Assembly: GCA_019636335.1 (NCBI GenBank)
Contig: JAHBXR010000016.1
Span: forward strand, 62,001-126,000
Length of the DNA stretch: 64,000 nt
Origin: Pirellulales bacterium
GTDB lineage: Bacteria > Planctomycetota > Planctomycetia > Pirellulales > JAEUIK01
Direction: 5' to 3'
Part shown: positions 45,722-53,738 of the stretch, piece after piece
Layout: every line of letters starts with the position of its first letter
Numbering within the stretch: position 1 is the first letter of the stretch
Program-made: the position numbers and the translations under genes
Notes under the pieces: generated by a model
Databases searched by the model: none
Seen by the model: the letters and a program-made list of their open reading frames with translations, nothing else
Told to the model about the DNA's origin: nothing

Positions 45722-45828
45722 CCTGACTATAAGCAATGCTGCGATTATTTGACCCGACAATTCTGTCAATATATTGTATTAATGAGCCAAATTAAATGAT
45801 GAGTATTGAATAGCGCTATAGTCAGGCG
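45722..45828. promoter_or_regulatory. LysR control region: two nested inverted repeats
   Basis: GCCTGACTATA (45722-45732) is the exact reverse complement of TATAGTCAGGC (45818-45828), which ends 5 bases before the LysR start. Inside, TTGAC-N11-GTCAA (45750-45770) is an interrupted dyad of the size LysR-type proteins bind. The segment between is AT-rich, unlike the surroundings. Autoregulation by the downstream LysR protein is likely, though not shown. Confidence 0.55.
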
Positions 45829-45833
45829 AGCCC

Positions 45834-46778
45834 ATGCCCAGTGCCTCGAATCCGCAGTATTACAAGCAGAATCGTCTCCAGCAGCTCCGAGGTTTTTGCT
45901 ACGCCGCCCAGATGGGTAGTATCTCGAAAGCGGCCGAGCGGTTGTTCCTCAGCCAGCCCTCGGTCTCGCTGCAGATTCAGGCCCTCGAACGCGAATTGAA
46001 GACCACGCTGTTCGAGCGTCGTGGGCCGAAAATCAAGCTCACCCCCGACGGCGCCGCCCTCTACGAGTTGGCCGTCAAGCTCGTCGAAGAACTCGACACT
46101 CTGCACGAGACCTTTGCCGCGCGACGGGGTGGGCTCGAGTCTGGCCGGCTCGATATCGCCGCCGGCGAGTCGACCATTCTCTACATCCTGCCGCAGTTCG
46201 TCCGCCAGTTTGTCGACGTCTACGCCGGCATCGACCTCAAGCTGCACAACGTCACCGGCCGCGACGGTCTCGCCATGCTCCGTTCCGACGAGGTCGACTT
46301 CGCCGTCGGCTCGATGGTCGAGGAACGGGCCGACATGGAATACCATCCCCTCTTCTCCTACGACCCGATGCTCATCACCCCCCTCGATCATCCGCTGGCG
46401 AAGAAGAAGTCGGTCACGATCAAAGAGGTCGCGCAACATCCCCTCATCCTGCCACCGCGCCACCTGACGACCTGGAAGATCGCCGACCTGGTCTTCGAGC
46501 AGCACAACCTGACCTACAACGTCAAGCTCGAGGCGGGAGGCTGGGAAGTCATCAAGAAATACGTCGAGCTGGGGCTCGGCATCTCGATCGTCACGGCCAT
46601 CTGCCTCACCGAACACGACCGGCTGGCCGCTATCCCCCTGGGCAAGTATTTTCCCCAGCGCACCTACGGCATCGTCGTGCGAAAAGGCAAGTTCCTCTCG
46701 CCGCAGGCACAGCGCTTCATCGACATCATGCACGCTCACGCCCCGGATAAGAAAAAATCCACCCGCAAACCGGCATAA
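45834..46778 (+). CDS. LysR-type transcriptional regulator, CysB-like, 314 aa
   Basis: The N-terminal winged helix-turn-helix has the classic pattern (residues about 15-75: LQQLRGFCYAAQMGSISKAAERLFLSQPSVSLQIQALE followed by RELKTTLFERRGPKIKLTPDG). The effector-binding domain follows (residues about 100-300), and its LDIAAGESTILYILPQFVRQF and HNVTGRDGLAMLRSDEVDFAVG resemble the CysB/Cbl branch. CysB-type regulators control sulphate assimilation with O- or N-acetylserine; the target set here is not known. The ATG at 45834 gives the usual length. The C-terminal tail is Lys-rich. The upstream inverted repeats suggest autoregulation. The gene downstream is a secreted protein 300 bases away, so there is no obvious operon. 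Confidence 0.9.
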   Translation: MPSASNPQYYKQNRLQQLRGFCYAAQMGSISKAAERLFLSQPSVSLQIQALERELKTTLFERRGPKIKLTPDGAALYELAVKLVEELDTLHETFAARRGGLESGRLDIAAGESTILYILPQFVRQFVDVYAGIDLKLHNVTGRDGLAMLRSDEVDFAVGSMVEERADMEYHPLFSYDPMLITPLDHPLAKKKSVTIKEVAQHPLILPPRHLTTWKIADLVFEQHNLTYNVKLEAGGWEVIKKYVELGLGISIVTAICLTEHDRLAAIPLGKYFPQRTYGIVVRKGKFLSPQAQRFIDIMHAHAPDKKKSTRKPA

Positions 46779-46798
46779 GCTCCACAGCAACTGCGTGG

Positions 46799-46821
46799 CA
46801 CTGCTGGCTTGCCCAGCAGTG
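46799..46821. repeat. REP-like palindrome (CACTGCTGG / CCAGCAGTG)
   Basis: A perfect 9-bp stem with a 5-base loop lies 20 bases after the LysR stop and is preceded by GTGG. It is similar in form and position to the palindrome at 22287. There is no T-run, so it is not a typical terminator. Confidence 0.65.
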
Positions 46822-47078
46822 ATCTAGCTATGCCGTCGAACCAGACAGGGTGGCCCGACGTTCTTGCGGAGTAATGCAAATACTTCGTAAGTGCAAGTCG
46901 CAAGGACGTCGGTGTTGCGCAGCAACAAGAGGATTCGTGGCAGCTTTACAGGGCTCGTGAACGGTCCCCCCCTCCAAATAAGACTGAAAAACTCGTGGGA
47001 ACCGAGTCCTGTGGCGGACTATACTGTCGTCGCCCTCCCCGCCCGATTTCGCTCCTCCAACCAGGCGAGGTTCCCTTC

Positions 47079-48026
47079 ATGCGACGTGCCAGCCCGATCC
47101 TGTTCGGCGTCTGCCTGCTTGGTATCGCCTCCTCTGCCAGTGCCGCCGAGCCAACGATTCAACTCCGCCCCGACTGGCAGCCGGGCATCACGCAGCGGAT
47201 CGAATCGACCACCTCCCGCGAGCGCGAGTTCAACGGCGAAATCGGCCCCAAGCGCACGATCCACGAGACGATCGATTGCCAGATCGTGAGTGCCGATTCG
47301 TTGGGCTTCGTGGTCGATTGGAAGCTGGTCGATGGACGCGTGGAAGGGGATGCACGCGATCCCGTCACCGAGGCGCTCGTCAACCTGTGGCGCGGGCAGT
47401 CGGTCGTTGTCGAGATGGGACGCGACGGCACGCCGCGGCGATTGAAGAACTACGAGGATCTCAAGCATCGTCTGGAGTTCGCCGTCGAGGCGATCGTCGC
47501 GCAGTTGCGGCGTCAGGGAGGCGACAAGGCGTCGACCGCGGCGATCGGACGCAAGCTGCTCGCCACCTTCGCCACCGAACGGGTTGCGACAACGGCGTTG
47601 ACGCGCGATCTGGTGCTCTATTTCGCCCTGCTCGAAAAGCCACTCCGCGAAGACACGCCCCTCGAGCTGGCGACGACTCTGGCGAACCCACTGGGAGACG
47701 ATCCCATCCCGGGCCTGAGCACGCTGGCTGTCACGTCCCTCGATCCGCCCAATCAACAGGCGACGATCACCTGGACCAAGAGTCCCGATCCGGACTCCAG
47801 TGCGCAAGTCCTGCTCGGCGTCGCTCAGCAACTGGCCCGGCGTCTCGATCGGGAGACGCCCCTCGGCAGCGAGCAATCTAAGCTCGAGTTGCAGGACACG
47901 ACGACGTTCGTCGTCGACACGGGCACGGGCTGGGTGCAATCGCTCAAGCAAACGCGAGAGCTGCGTTTCGAGGACTACCTCCAGCGCGACACGAGAGAAA
48001 TGCGCCTCATCACGGCGAAGCAATAG
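47079..48026 (+). CDS. Secreted protein of unknown function, 315 aa
   Basis: A signal peptide (MRRASPILFGVCLLGIASSA, cleavage after ASA near residue 22) precedes a soluble protein: LRPDWQPGITQRIESTTS, IHETIDCQIVSADSLGFVVDW, an ITWTKSPDPD strand and a C-terminal TFVVDTGTGWVQSLKQTREL. The pattern of paired beta strands around a helical middle (about 110-190) recalls the secreted DUF6263-type lipocalin-like proteins of planctomycetes, but the assignment is weak. The ATG at 47079 follows AGGCGAGG by 8 bases and starts the signal peptide. The frame is open further up (46995). It is convergent with the dehydrogenase gene, with 68 bases between the stops. Confidence 0.7.
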   Translation: MRRASPILFGVCLLGIASSASAAEPTIQLRPDWQPGITQRIESTTSREREFNGEIGPKRTIHETIDCQIVSADSLGFVVDWKLVDGRVEGDARDPVTEALVNLWRGQSVVVEMGRDGTPRRLKNYEDLKHRLEFAVEAIVAQLRRQGGDKASTAAIGRKLLATFATERVATTALTRDLVLYFALLEKPLREDTPLELATTLANPLGDDPIPGLSTLAVTSLDPPNQQATITWTKSPDPDSSAQVLLGVAQQLARRLDRETPLGSEQSKLELQDTTTFVVDTGTGWVQSLKQTRELRFEDYLQRDTREMRLITAKQ

Positions 48027-48094
48027 CGGCAGAATCGCAAGCGCGATGCGTGACCGAGTAACACCGAACAAACGCGTAAGATGATGCGAACAGC

Positions 48095-49153
48095 TCAAGC
48101 CAGCGCCTGCAGCACCGCGTCTCCCATCTCGCGCGTCGAGAGCTTTCCGCCCAGATCCACCGTCGCCGCCCCACCGGTGAGCGCCTTGGTAACTGCCTGA
48201 CGCACACGCTCGGCCGCCGCGTCGCACGACAGCCAATCGAGCATCAGCGCCGCGCTCAAAATGGCCGCGATCGGGTTGGCGATGCCCCGTCCTGCAATGT
48301 CGGGCGCCGAGCCGTGTACCGGCTCGAACATCGAGGGGGCCGTGCGTTCAGGATTCGTATTCGTGCTCGCCGCCAACCCCAGCCCGCCGGCAATGATGCC
48401 GCCGAGATCTGTTAAAAGATCGCCGAACAGGTTCGACGCCACCACGACGTCGAGCCGCTCGGGCGAGCGGACGAAGTTCATCGCCAGGGCATCGGCATGC
48501 TGTCGCTCGGCTTCGACGTCGGCGAACTGTGGGCGCAGTTCCTCGAGAATCTCGTCCCACAGCGTATACGCATAGCGCTGCGCGTTCGATTTGGTGGCCA
48601 TCACCAGCTTGCGACGACGCCTCCGCGCCAGTTGAAAGCCGAAACGCAAGATGCGCTCCACCCCGCGTCGCGTGTGGATGGCGGTTTGCAGGGCGAACTC
48701 GTCAGGCTGCCCCACGTGGAAGCGGCTGCCCGAGTCGACGTATTCTCCCTCCGAATTCTCGCGCAGCACGACGAAGTCGATCTCGGCCGGTCCTTTGCCG
48801 GCCAGAGGGGAGCGCACCCCCGGATAGAGTTTGACCGGCCGCAGGCAGGCATACTGATCGAACGCCTGCCGGATCTTCACCAGCGGCGCGAGCGTCACGT
48901 GGTCGGGGATCTTTGCCGGCCAGCCCAGCGCGCCGAGATAGATGGCGTCGAAGGGGCGCAACTCGTCGAGAAAACCCTCGGGCACGACCTGGCCCGTCCG
49001 CTCCCAATGGGCCACGCCCCAATCGAATTCGGTGGGGGCGATGCAAAAGCCAGCATCGCGCGCGGCCGCAGCCTCGAGCACGCGCAGAACCTCGGTCGTG
49101 ACTTCCTGTCCAATGCCATCGCCGGGCAAGACCGCAATCCGAAATGTTTTCAT
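48095..49153 (-). CDS. Isocitrate/isopropylmalate-type dehydrogenase, closest to tartrate/D-malate dehydrogenase, 352 aa
   Basis: The protein is a beta-decarboxylating dehydrogenase: IAVLPGDGIGQEVT at the N-terminus, LRENSEGEYVDSGSRFHVGQ, ATKSNAQRYAYTLWDEI (catalytic Lys region) and SNLFGDLLTDLGGIIAGGLGLAASTN (Asp ligands of the metal). The segment GALGWPAKIPDHVTLAPLVKIRQAFDQYACLRPVKLYPGV is the hallmark of the tartrate/D-malate dehydrogenase branch (TtuC/YeaU) rather than LeuB. It would oxidise tartrate or D-malate with NAD. LeuB-like or other substrates remain possible. The ATG at 49153 gives the family length; the frame stays open to 49381 but the extra part is not conserved. It is convergent with the secreted protein gene. 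Confidence 0.85.
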   Translation of the reverse strand: MKTFRIAVLPGDGIGQEVTTEVLRVLEAAAARDAGFCIAPTEFDWGVAHWERTGQVVPEGFLDELRPFDAIYLGALGWPAKIPDHVTLAPLVKIRQAFDQYACLRPVKLYPGVRSPLAGKGPAEIDFVVLRENSEGEYVDSGSRFHVGQPDEFALQTAIHTRRGVERILRFGFQLARRRRRKLVMATKSNAQRYAYTLWDEILEELRPQFADVEAERQHADALAMNFVRSPERLDVVVASNLFGDLLTDLGGIIAGGLGLAASTNTNPERTAPSMFEPVHGSAPDIAGRGIANPIAAILSAALMLDWLSCDAAAERVRQAVTKALTGGAATVDLGGKLSTREMGDAVLQALA

Positions 49154-49684
49154 CCGCCGGCAATCTCCCGCGAAGAAGCGAAGTCCTGGCGATCTCAAAG
49201 GGAGGTGGGACTGCGCGTTTGTATTTCTTACAAGGCAGGCCCTCGATCCTACTCTATGGGCGAGGAGGAGCAAGGATCTGCGGCATCGAGCGCAAGTCAT
49301 GGTCCTCATGGAACTTTGCGCATCCGGGGATAGAAATAGCAGACGCTTGGCACGCCATTCGCTTTTCGGTCGGTCGCTCATGCACGGCCCAGCAGTTCAC
49401 CGGGGCGTCCCGCTGCCCCGGAGCAAACCAGGGAAGGTGAAAAAGTCGCGGCAATGAGTCATTGCGAATCTTAGGACCTGGTCGCTGCCTCCACAGCGTT
49501 CCATCGCCCAATTCGGGCAAGTACCGGTTTTTCGCAGTGGAAGGGCTCGGTAGGCCACCAGCAGAAGGCCCACCGAGCCCTTCTTTTTTGCGCCTCGCTC
49601 CTCGCGCCGAAGTCACGAAGGCACCCAACGCGCAATCGAAAAGTGGCACAGGCCGCCGCCAGTTCTAGAGAGCGAATCACGGTG
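49154..49684. other. Intergenic region with orphan plus-strand terminator
   Basis: About 530 bases without a convincing CDS. Plus frames at 49144-49440 and 48942-49457 begin as antisense of the dehydrogenase and have no family. The terminator at 49541-49589 acts on the plus strand although no plus-strand gene ends here, so a small RNA from about 49200-49540 is possible. The 20-mer CGAAAAGTGGCACAGGCCGC (49637-49656) repeats 22278-22297. Confidence 0.45.
49541..49589 (+). terminator. Rho-independent terminator, orphan (plus strand)
   Basis: A nearly perfect 16-bp stem (AAGGGCTCGGTAGGCC / GGCCCACCGAGCCCTT) with a 10-base loop is followed by CTTTTTT. The nearest upstream plus-strand CDS ends at 48026. 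Confidence 0.85.
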
Positions 49685-49846
49685 CTATCGTCGCATCCAC
49701 ACGTTGATTGCCGCGATAACCACCGCGACCATCACAATCCAGGGCCAGAATCTTCGGACAAAGGCGCCAAGTAATTCCGGGTCAACTTCGAGCCCGCCGC
49801 CAAAGTAGATCTTCTTGGGTCGGAATCGCTTGCGATTATCTCCCAT
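49685..49846 (-). CDS. Small single-span membrane protein, 53 aa
   Basis: The frame reads MGDNRKRFRPKKIYFGGGLE, then VDPELLGAFVRRFWPWIVMV and AVVIAAINVWMRR. It has a basic N-terminal segment, one membrane helix (about 33-51) and a basic end. The composition (basic-acidic-hydrophobic order, coherent TM segment, clean ATG and TAG) is that of a real small protein rather than a random frame. No family is recognised. There is no strong ribosome site. It stands alone between the orphan terminator and the winged-helix gene. Confidence 0.55.
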   Translation of the reverse strand: MGDNRKRFRPKKIYFGGGLEVDPELLGAFVRRFWPWIVMVAVVIAAINVWMRR

Positions 49847-50166
49847 ACCGCCATTCTATTCGATGCTCGATGGAAGCGGCACGAACCTGACGCAGGTTCT
49901 TATTCCCCCCTGCGCTGCCAATGAACCCAGGGCGACCAGCGGGAGCCAGGCCGGCGTGCCAGAGATCAATACTTCAGGGCTCACTTGCCGCGCAGCCATC
50001 AATAAGAGCGAAGACAATACCTTGCTTGTGTTCGCCCCAGTTTGACAGCCCGCACCTCATTCGTATACTTCGACAGCAGCGAGCGAATCGGCAGGCAACT
50101 TGCGCTCGCCCCTTCGCACCCGAGGTCGCACCGGGGCGCGACCGCTTCTTGAAGGAGGTGGCACGG

Positions 50167-50388
50167 ATGGCAACGATGTCCTATCCCACCGGCGTCGATC
50201 AGATCGGCGAAACCGCTGGCGTCGTCTGGCGCATTCTGGCCGAACAGGGCCCACTCTCGCTGGCCAAGCTGGTCAAAGAGGCTGACTTGCACCGCGATCT
50301 CGTGATGCAAGCCATCGGCTGGCTGGCGCGCGAGGACAAGGTCACGATCGAAGAAGAAGCCCGCACGAAGATCGTCTATCTGCGCTAA
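50167..50388 (+). CDS. Winged-helix domain protein (DUF2582 type), 73 aa
   Basis: The sequence GVDQIGETAGVVWRILAEQGPLSLAKLVKEADLH... with GWLAREDKVTIEEEARTKI matches the small stand-alone winged helix-turn-helix family DUF2582 (about 65-75 residues). It is probably DNA-binding, with targets unknown. The start at 50167 is set by a strong GGAGGTG ribosome site 7 bases upstream. The frame stays open upstream to 49921 but the extra part has no family features. No operon partner is evident; the next gene is convergent. Confidence 0.85.
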   Translation: MATMSYPTGVDQIGETAGVVWRILAEQGPLSLAKLVKEADLHRDLVMQAIGWLAREDKVTIEEEARTKIVYLR

Positions 50389-50557
50389 CGGCGCCAGCGC
50401 CAGTGGAACGCGACCCACCACCCGCACGGCCTGGGACAACGCAGCATTTTCGCTGCGCATCGAACAGCGCGCCAGCCACGTCATCGTCTCCCAGGCGAAA
50501 GCAAAATCGCAGTTAAACTGACGCGGTAAATAGCAAGTATCCCCTGCCCCCTGACCA

Positions 50558-51091
50558 CTACAAAACCAGCGCCGCACAAGCCACCACGACCATCAATCCG
50601 CCGATGGCGATTTTCGCCAGCGAACCGCCGAGTCGTCCCCAGAAGGCGGCCTCGCCGATCTGCCAGCTCTCTTCCAGGGCACGCCCCTTCCAGCTTTCGC
50701 CCAGGATCGCCCCGACAAAGGCGCCGGCGCCGGCCAGCAGGATGGCGCCAACGAGTGGTCCGACGATGGGAATCGGTACTCCCACGGCCAGTCCGAGCAT
50801 CCCGCCGATGATCGAGCCGATGATGGCTAGCACGGCGCCCCGTTTGCTGCCCCCGGCGCGCGTGGCCCCCGCTGCGCCGGCGGCAAACTCGGCCACCTCT
50901 CCCAAGGTCGCCAGCACGGCCAGCGCGATGACCGTTTGCCAACCCATGGCGACGTAGGACGTCGGATCGACCAGCAGCACATAGATCGCCGCGGCGCCGA
51001 CAAGGACCCAATTACCTGGCAGGTTCAACAGCGTGAGGAACCAGGCTCCTAAGAGCAACACCACGAACAAGATGGCGAGCGCAATATTCAA
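50558..51091 (-). CDS. DUF456 family membrane protein, 177 aa
   Basis: The protein matches DUF456: four or five membrane helices with the N-terminal LAILFVVLLLGAWFLTLLNLPGNWVLVGAAAIYVLL, the family motif AEFAAGAAGATRAGGSKRGA, the Gly-rich GSIIGGMLGLAVGVPIPIVGPLVGAILLAGAGAFVGA and a C-terminal GRLGGSLAKIAIGGLMVVVA. The biochemical role is unknown. Length is typical. It stands alone and is convergent with the winged-helix gene. Confidence 0.88.
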   Translation of the reverse strand: MNIALAILFVVLLLGAWFLTLLNLPGNWVLVGAAAIYVLLVDPTSYVAMGWQTVIALAVLATLGEVAEFAAGAAGATRAGGSKRGAVLAIIGSIIGGMLGLAVGVPIPIVGPLVGAILLAGAGAFVGAILGESWKGRALEESWQIGEAAFWGRLGGSLAKIAIGGLMVVVACAALVL

Positions 51092-51307
51092 CGGCCTGCT
51101 CCGCGTTCCCTGCTACTGATTCGATTCTGGAGCGATTTTCTTTGTAACAACCGGCCCATTTTCACGATGAGTTAGGGAGTAGCAACGCACGGTTCCCGAC
51201 GAGCGACGTCCCGCAAACGCAGATCGCGCGACGGAACGCTGCCCAGCGACCGCGAGTTGCGACGACATCCACTTCCCCAAACTCTATCGTATGCGAGCCA
51301 CAGACCC

Positions 51308-51547
51308 ATGGTGACGCAATCTTCCGCCGTATCGGCCGACGTCTCGACCTGTCTCGCCGGAATGAGCTTTCCCGGCGGCTTTCCTCGTCACTTTCGCGTG
51401 CAGCGTTTCGATGTGGCGGCGGGGGGCTGGCAACTAGCCGCGACTTGCACCAGTCGCGATGAGGCCCAGGCCTGTTATCAGTGCCTCTTGCGCGGTGGCA
51501 CCGCCGCTCGGTTGATCGACTACACGCGTTGCGTCACCGGCATTTAG
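51308..51547 (+). CDS. Small protein, 79 aa, unknown function
   Basis: The protein carries a compact C-terminal part (FRVQRFDVAAGGWQLAATCTSRDEAQACYQCLLRGGTAARLIDYTR) that reads like a short alpha-beta fold of the kind found in small planctomycete proteins that handle 'parameter-with-row' input. I know no family for it. The ATG at 51308 is preferred over the upstream frame start at 51257. The stop codon TAG is the first three bases of the hairpin repeat described at 51545, so the native 3' end may have been altered. Confidence 0.55.
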   Translation: MVTQSSAVSADVSTCLAGMSFPGGFPRHFRVQRFDVAAGGWQLAATCTSRDEAQACYQCLLRGGTAARLIDYTRCVTGI

Positions 51548-51702
51548 CAGTCCGTTGAAAAACTCAACGGACTGCTACATCGCAGGGATGCGATGACAAA
51601 ATAGCGACGCCAGTCGTTATTTTGCGAGCCGTGCGGAGCTTTGCTCCGCACTTGGCGAGGTTGAAAAATGCCACGAAGGGGCATTTTTCAACAGGCTGAT
51701 AG
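51545..51702. repeat. Hairpin-ended intergenic element, copy A; supplies a stop codon
   Basis: The element begins TAGCAGTCCGTTGA-AAAAC-TCAACGGACTGCTA (a perfect 14-bp stem). It continues CATCGCAGGGATGC, contains GTTGAAAAATGCC / GGCATTTTTCAAC and ends AGGCTGATAG. The two ends CAGTCCGTTGAAAAA and, in reverse, CAGCCTGTTGAAAAA are alike at 13 of 15 positions, as in a MITE. The TAG at its start is the stop codon of the 79-residue gene. A second, shortened copy is at 53338. Confidence 0.7.
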
Positions 51703-52155
51703 ACGCGGCGAACTCGTCCTGATTCGACCGCTGGGGTACGCGGGCGCCACTCGTGTTGTGCCCCCCCTCCGCTAGTCTTGGAGCGAGATTCGTTTCTCGC
51801 CTCTCGTGCAGGGGGGGACCATGCGGCTTGATTTCCCTTCGTGCCGCGGTTGGGGGCTCGAAAATGCCCCTTTTTCGCCCCTCTGGGGCATCTCTACCGC
51901 ATCGACAAGGCAATCTAGGTAAAGCTTGCCGACAATACGCAAAATCCTACCTTTGCGCTCCCCGGCATGTCGATTTGTTTGTGCGAGTAGTTCCGATTGT
52001 CGTTGCTATGCCTGCCGCACGACCTGAACGGTTCGTGTGGGCAGCACAACGCCAGCCAGGGACCGGCTGACCCAAACCAATCGAAGCGCGCCGCCGCGTG
52101 GGGCACGCGCACGCCTTACGTACACGCTCGGCAGGCAGAGCAGGGAGATTGTTCC

Positions 52156-53340
52156 ATGAAAATGTCCATCGTGGCGGCCTTGGCAACGTTGTTGGCGATC
52201 GCCATCTCGTTGCCGGCCCGCGCTGGTGAGTCGGTCACGAATTCGACCTGGGAAGCTCAGCAAGCCCAGATCCAACAACTCGAAAACGAGTTGGCGGCCC
52301 TCAAGGCACGGCTCGATTCGACGAGCGGCGTCAAACCGGCCAGCTACGTTACGTACGATGCCGCGGCGGTGACGAACTCCACCTCCACGTCCGGCTTCTC
52401 GACCGCCAACGAAGGCTGCGCGTCGTGCGGCAACGGTGGTTGTGGCTGCGGCGACTGCGACTTCGGTTGCCATCCCAGCGGCTTTTATGCCGGTGGCGCG
52501 GCCGTCTGGTATCGACCCTTCTTCGAAGACAACATCGCCATCTCGCGCTCGACCATCGTCGGTCCCGACCTCGTGACCGAGTCGACCTCGTTCCACTACG
52601 ACTACCAGGCCACGCCGCGCGTGTGGTTGGGCTATGTCGCGGATGGCGGCCTTGGTATCCGCGGCCAGTACTGGCAATACGATGACCAGGCGAAGCCCGT
52701 GGCGCTCGGCGATGCCAACGCTCAGACCATCCTCAACGTTTCGGCCAACAATGCACCCAACACGATTGGATTTGCACAGTCCACGGGCGACGGCAATGCC
52801 ATGGTTGCCAACCACAGCCTGAAGCTCGAGATCGCCGACCTCGAAGTCACAAAACGCATCTACGGCGGTTTCACCACGATGACCTTCTCGGGTGGTGCCC
52901 GCTACGTTCAGATGGAACAGGACTTCCGCGTATCGAACTTCCTCGCCAACGGACAGTTGGCTGGCTTGTTTGGTCATCGCCTGCAATACGAAGGTGTCGG
53001 CCCGACGGTTGCCCTCGACCTGCGTCGTCCGATCGGTTGGTCGCCCCTCTCGATCATCGGCGGTGCCCGCGGCTCGATCCTTTTTGGCAACACCGATCAA
53101 CTCATCGTCACGCAACTGCCCGGCACCGTCGGCGTCGGCATTCGCAGCGAGGATGAAGTGATGAGCATCCTCGAGACGCAGTTCGGCCTCGAATGGGCCT
53201 ACCACATCGCGGCCAACGGTCGCTTCTTCGTCTCGGGCGTGATCGAAGCCCAACTGTGGCAGAATGCCGGCAGTGCCTCGCTCGACACGGGGGACCTCGG
53301 TTTGATCGGTTTCGGCTTCAACGCCGGTCTGGCACGTTAG
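52156..53340 (+). CDS. Outer-membrane pore-forming protein, Lpg1974 (Legionella-type) family, 394 aa
   Basis: A signal peptide (MKMSIVAALATLLAIAISLP, cleavage after ARA near residue 22) is followed by a short coiled-coil (WEAQQAQIQQLENELAALKA), a Cys/Gly-rich segment (CASCGNGGCGCGDCDFGCH) and a beta-barrel domain (residues about 110-394) with the Lpg1974-type signatures FYAGGAAVWYRPF and FSGGARYVQM, and a C-terminal aromatic strand. The coiled-coil after the signal peptide is the usual peptidoglycan-anchor-like part of such porins. The start at 52156 follows AGGGAG by about 8 bases; the frame stays open upstream to 51997 but adds only non-signal sequence. The stop TAG is the start of hairpin repeat copy B. 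A terminator lies 100 bases downstream. Confidence 0.85.
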   Translation: MKMSIVAALATLLAIAISLPARAGESVTNSTWEAQQAQIQQLENELAALKARLDSTSGVKPASYVTYDAAAVTNSTSTSGFSTANEGCASCGNGGCGCGDCDFGCHPSGFYAGGAAVWYRPFFEDNIAISRSTIVGPDLVTESTSFHYDYQATPRVWLGYVADGGLGIRGQYWQYDDQAKPVALGDANAQTILNVSANNAPNTIGFAQSTGDGNAMVANHSLKLEIADLEVTKRIYGGFTTMTFSGGARYVQMEQDFRVSNFLANGQLAGLFGHRLQYEGVGPTVALDLRRPIGWSPLSIIGGARGSILFGNTDQLIVTQLPGTVGVGIRSEDEVMSILETQFGLEWAYHIAANGRFFVSGVIEAQLWQNAGSASLDTGDLGLIGFGFNAGLAR

Positions 53341-53399
53341 CAGTCCCGTTGAAAAACTCAACGGACTTGCTACATCGCAGGGATGCAATAGGCTGATAG
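53338..53399. repeat. Hairpin-ended intergenic element, copy B (internally deleted)
   Basis: The left hairpin (TAGCAGTCCCGTTGA, AAAAC, TCAACGGACTTGCTA) has one extra base in each arm compared with copy A, followed directly by CATCGCAGGGATGCAA and the right end TAGGCTGATAG. The middle of copy A, from about 51593 to 51691, is missing. The first three bases are the stop codon of the outer-membrane protein gene. Confidence 0.7.
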
Positions 53400-53440
53400 C
53401 CTGGCGACAAGCTCGCCCGTTCGTTCCCAGAAGAAAACCC

Positions 53441-53478
53441 AAGGCATGGCCTTCTCTGCGAAGGCCATGCCTTTTTTG
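53441..53478 (+). terminator. Rho-independent terminator of the outer-membrane protein gene
   Basis: A 14-bp stem (AAGGCATGGCCTTC / GAAGGCCATGCCTT) with a 5-base loop is followed by TTTTTT on the plus strand, 100 bases after the CDS stop. Confidence 0.88.
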
Positions 53479-53738
53479 TTTGCGTCAGCAGGAAACGTTG
53501 GCGGATGACCGCCAGTTTGGCTCAGGAGGTCGGTCCGAGCCCCCCCTGAACGCGCTCTTTCGGTCTGTTCTCTCCCTGCCCTGGCAATCATGAAAATAGA
53601 AATTTAAGGAAAAATAAGTAAAATGAGTAAAATCGATAGAATCAGAAAGTTGATTCCAATTGAACCTCCAATAATAATCCCCATTCACTGCCCAGATTAC
53701 CGGGGCAGACAGGAACAGATCCCGAGGGAGACGTGGGA

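Larger units (their letters stand above)
45113..45833. other. Intergenic region with an orphan minus-strand terminator
   Basis: About 720 bases with no convincing CDS (minus frames at 45273-45541 look like chance frames). The terminator at 45507-45552 reads on the minus strand, but no minus-strand gene lies to its right, since the next gene is the plus-strand LysR gene. The minus strand of about 45553-45757 may therefore carry a small untranslated RNA. A weak promoter is possible near 45743-45770 (TTGACA, 16 bases, TAATCG on the minus strand). The right end is the LysR operator region. Confidence 0.45.

Noticed and set aside
49144..49440. 98-residue plus-strand frame in the gap after the dehydrogenase
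   Set aside because: It starts as antisense of the dehydrogenase's first codons and shows no protein-like pattern or ribosome site.
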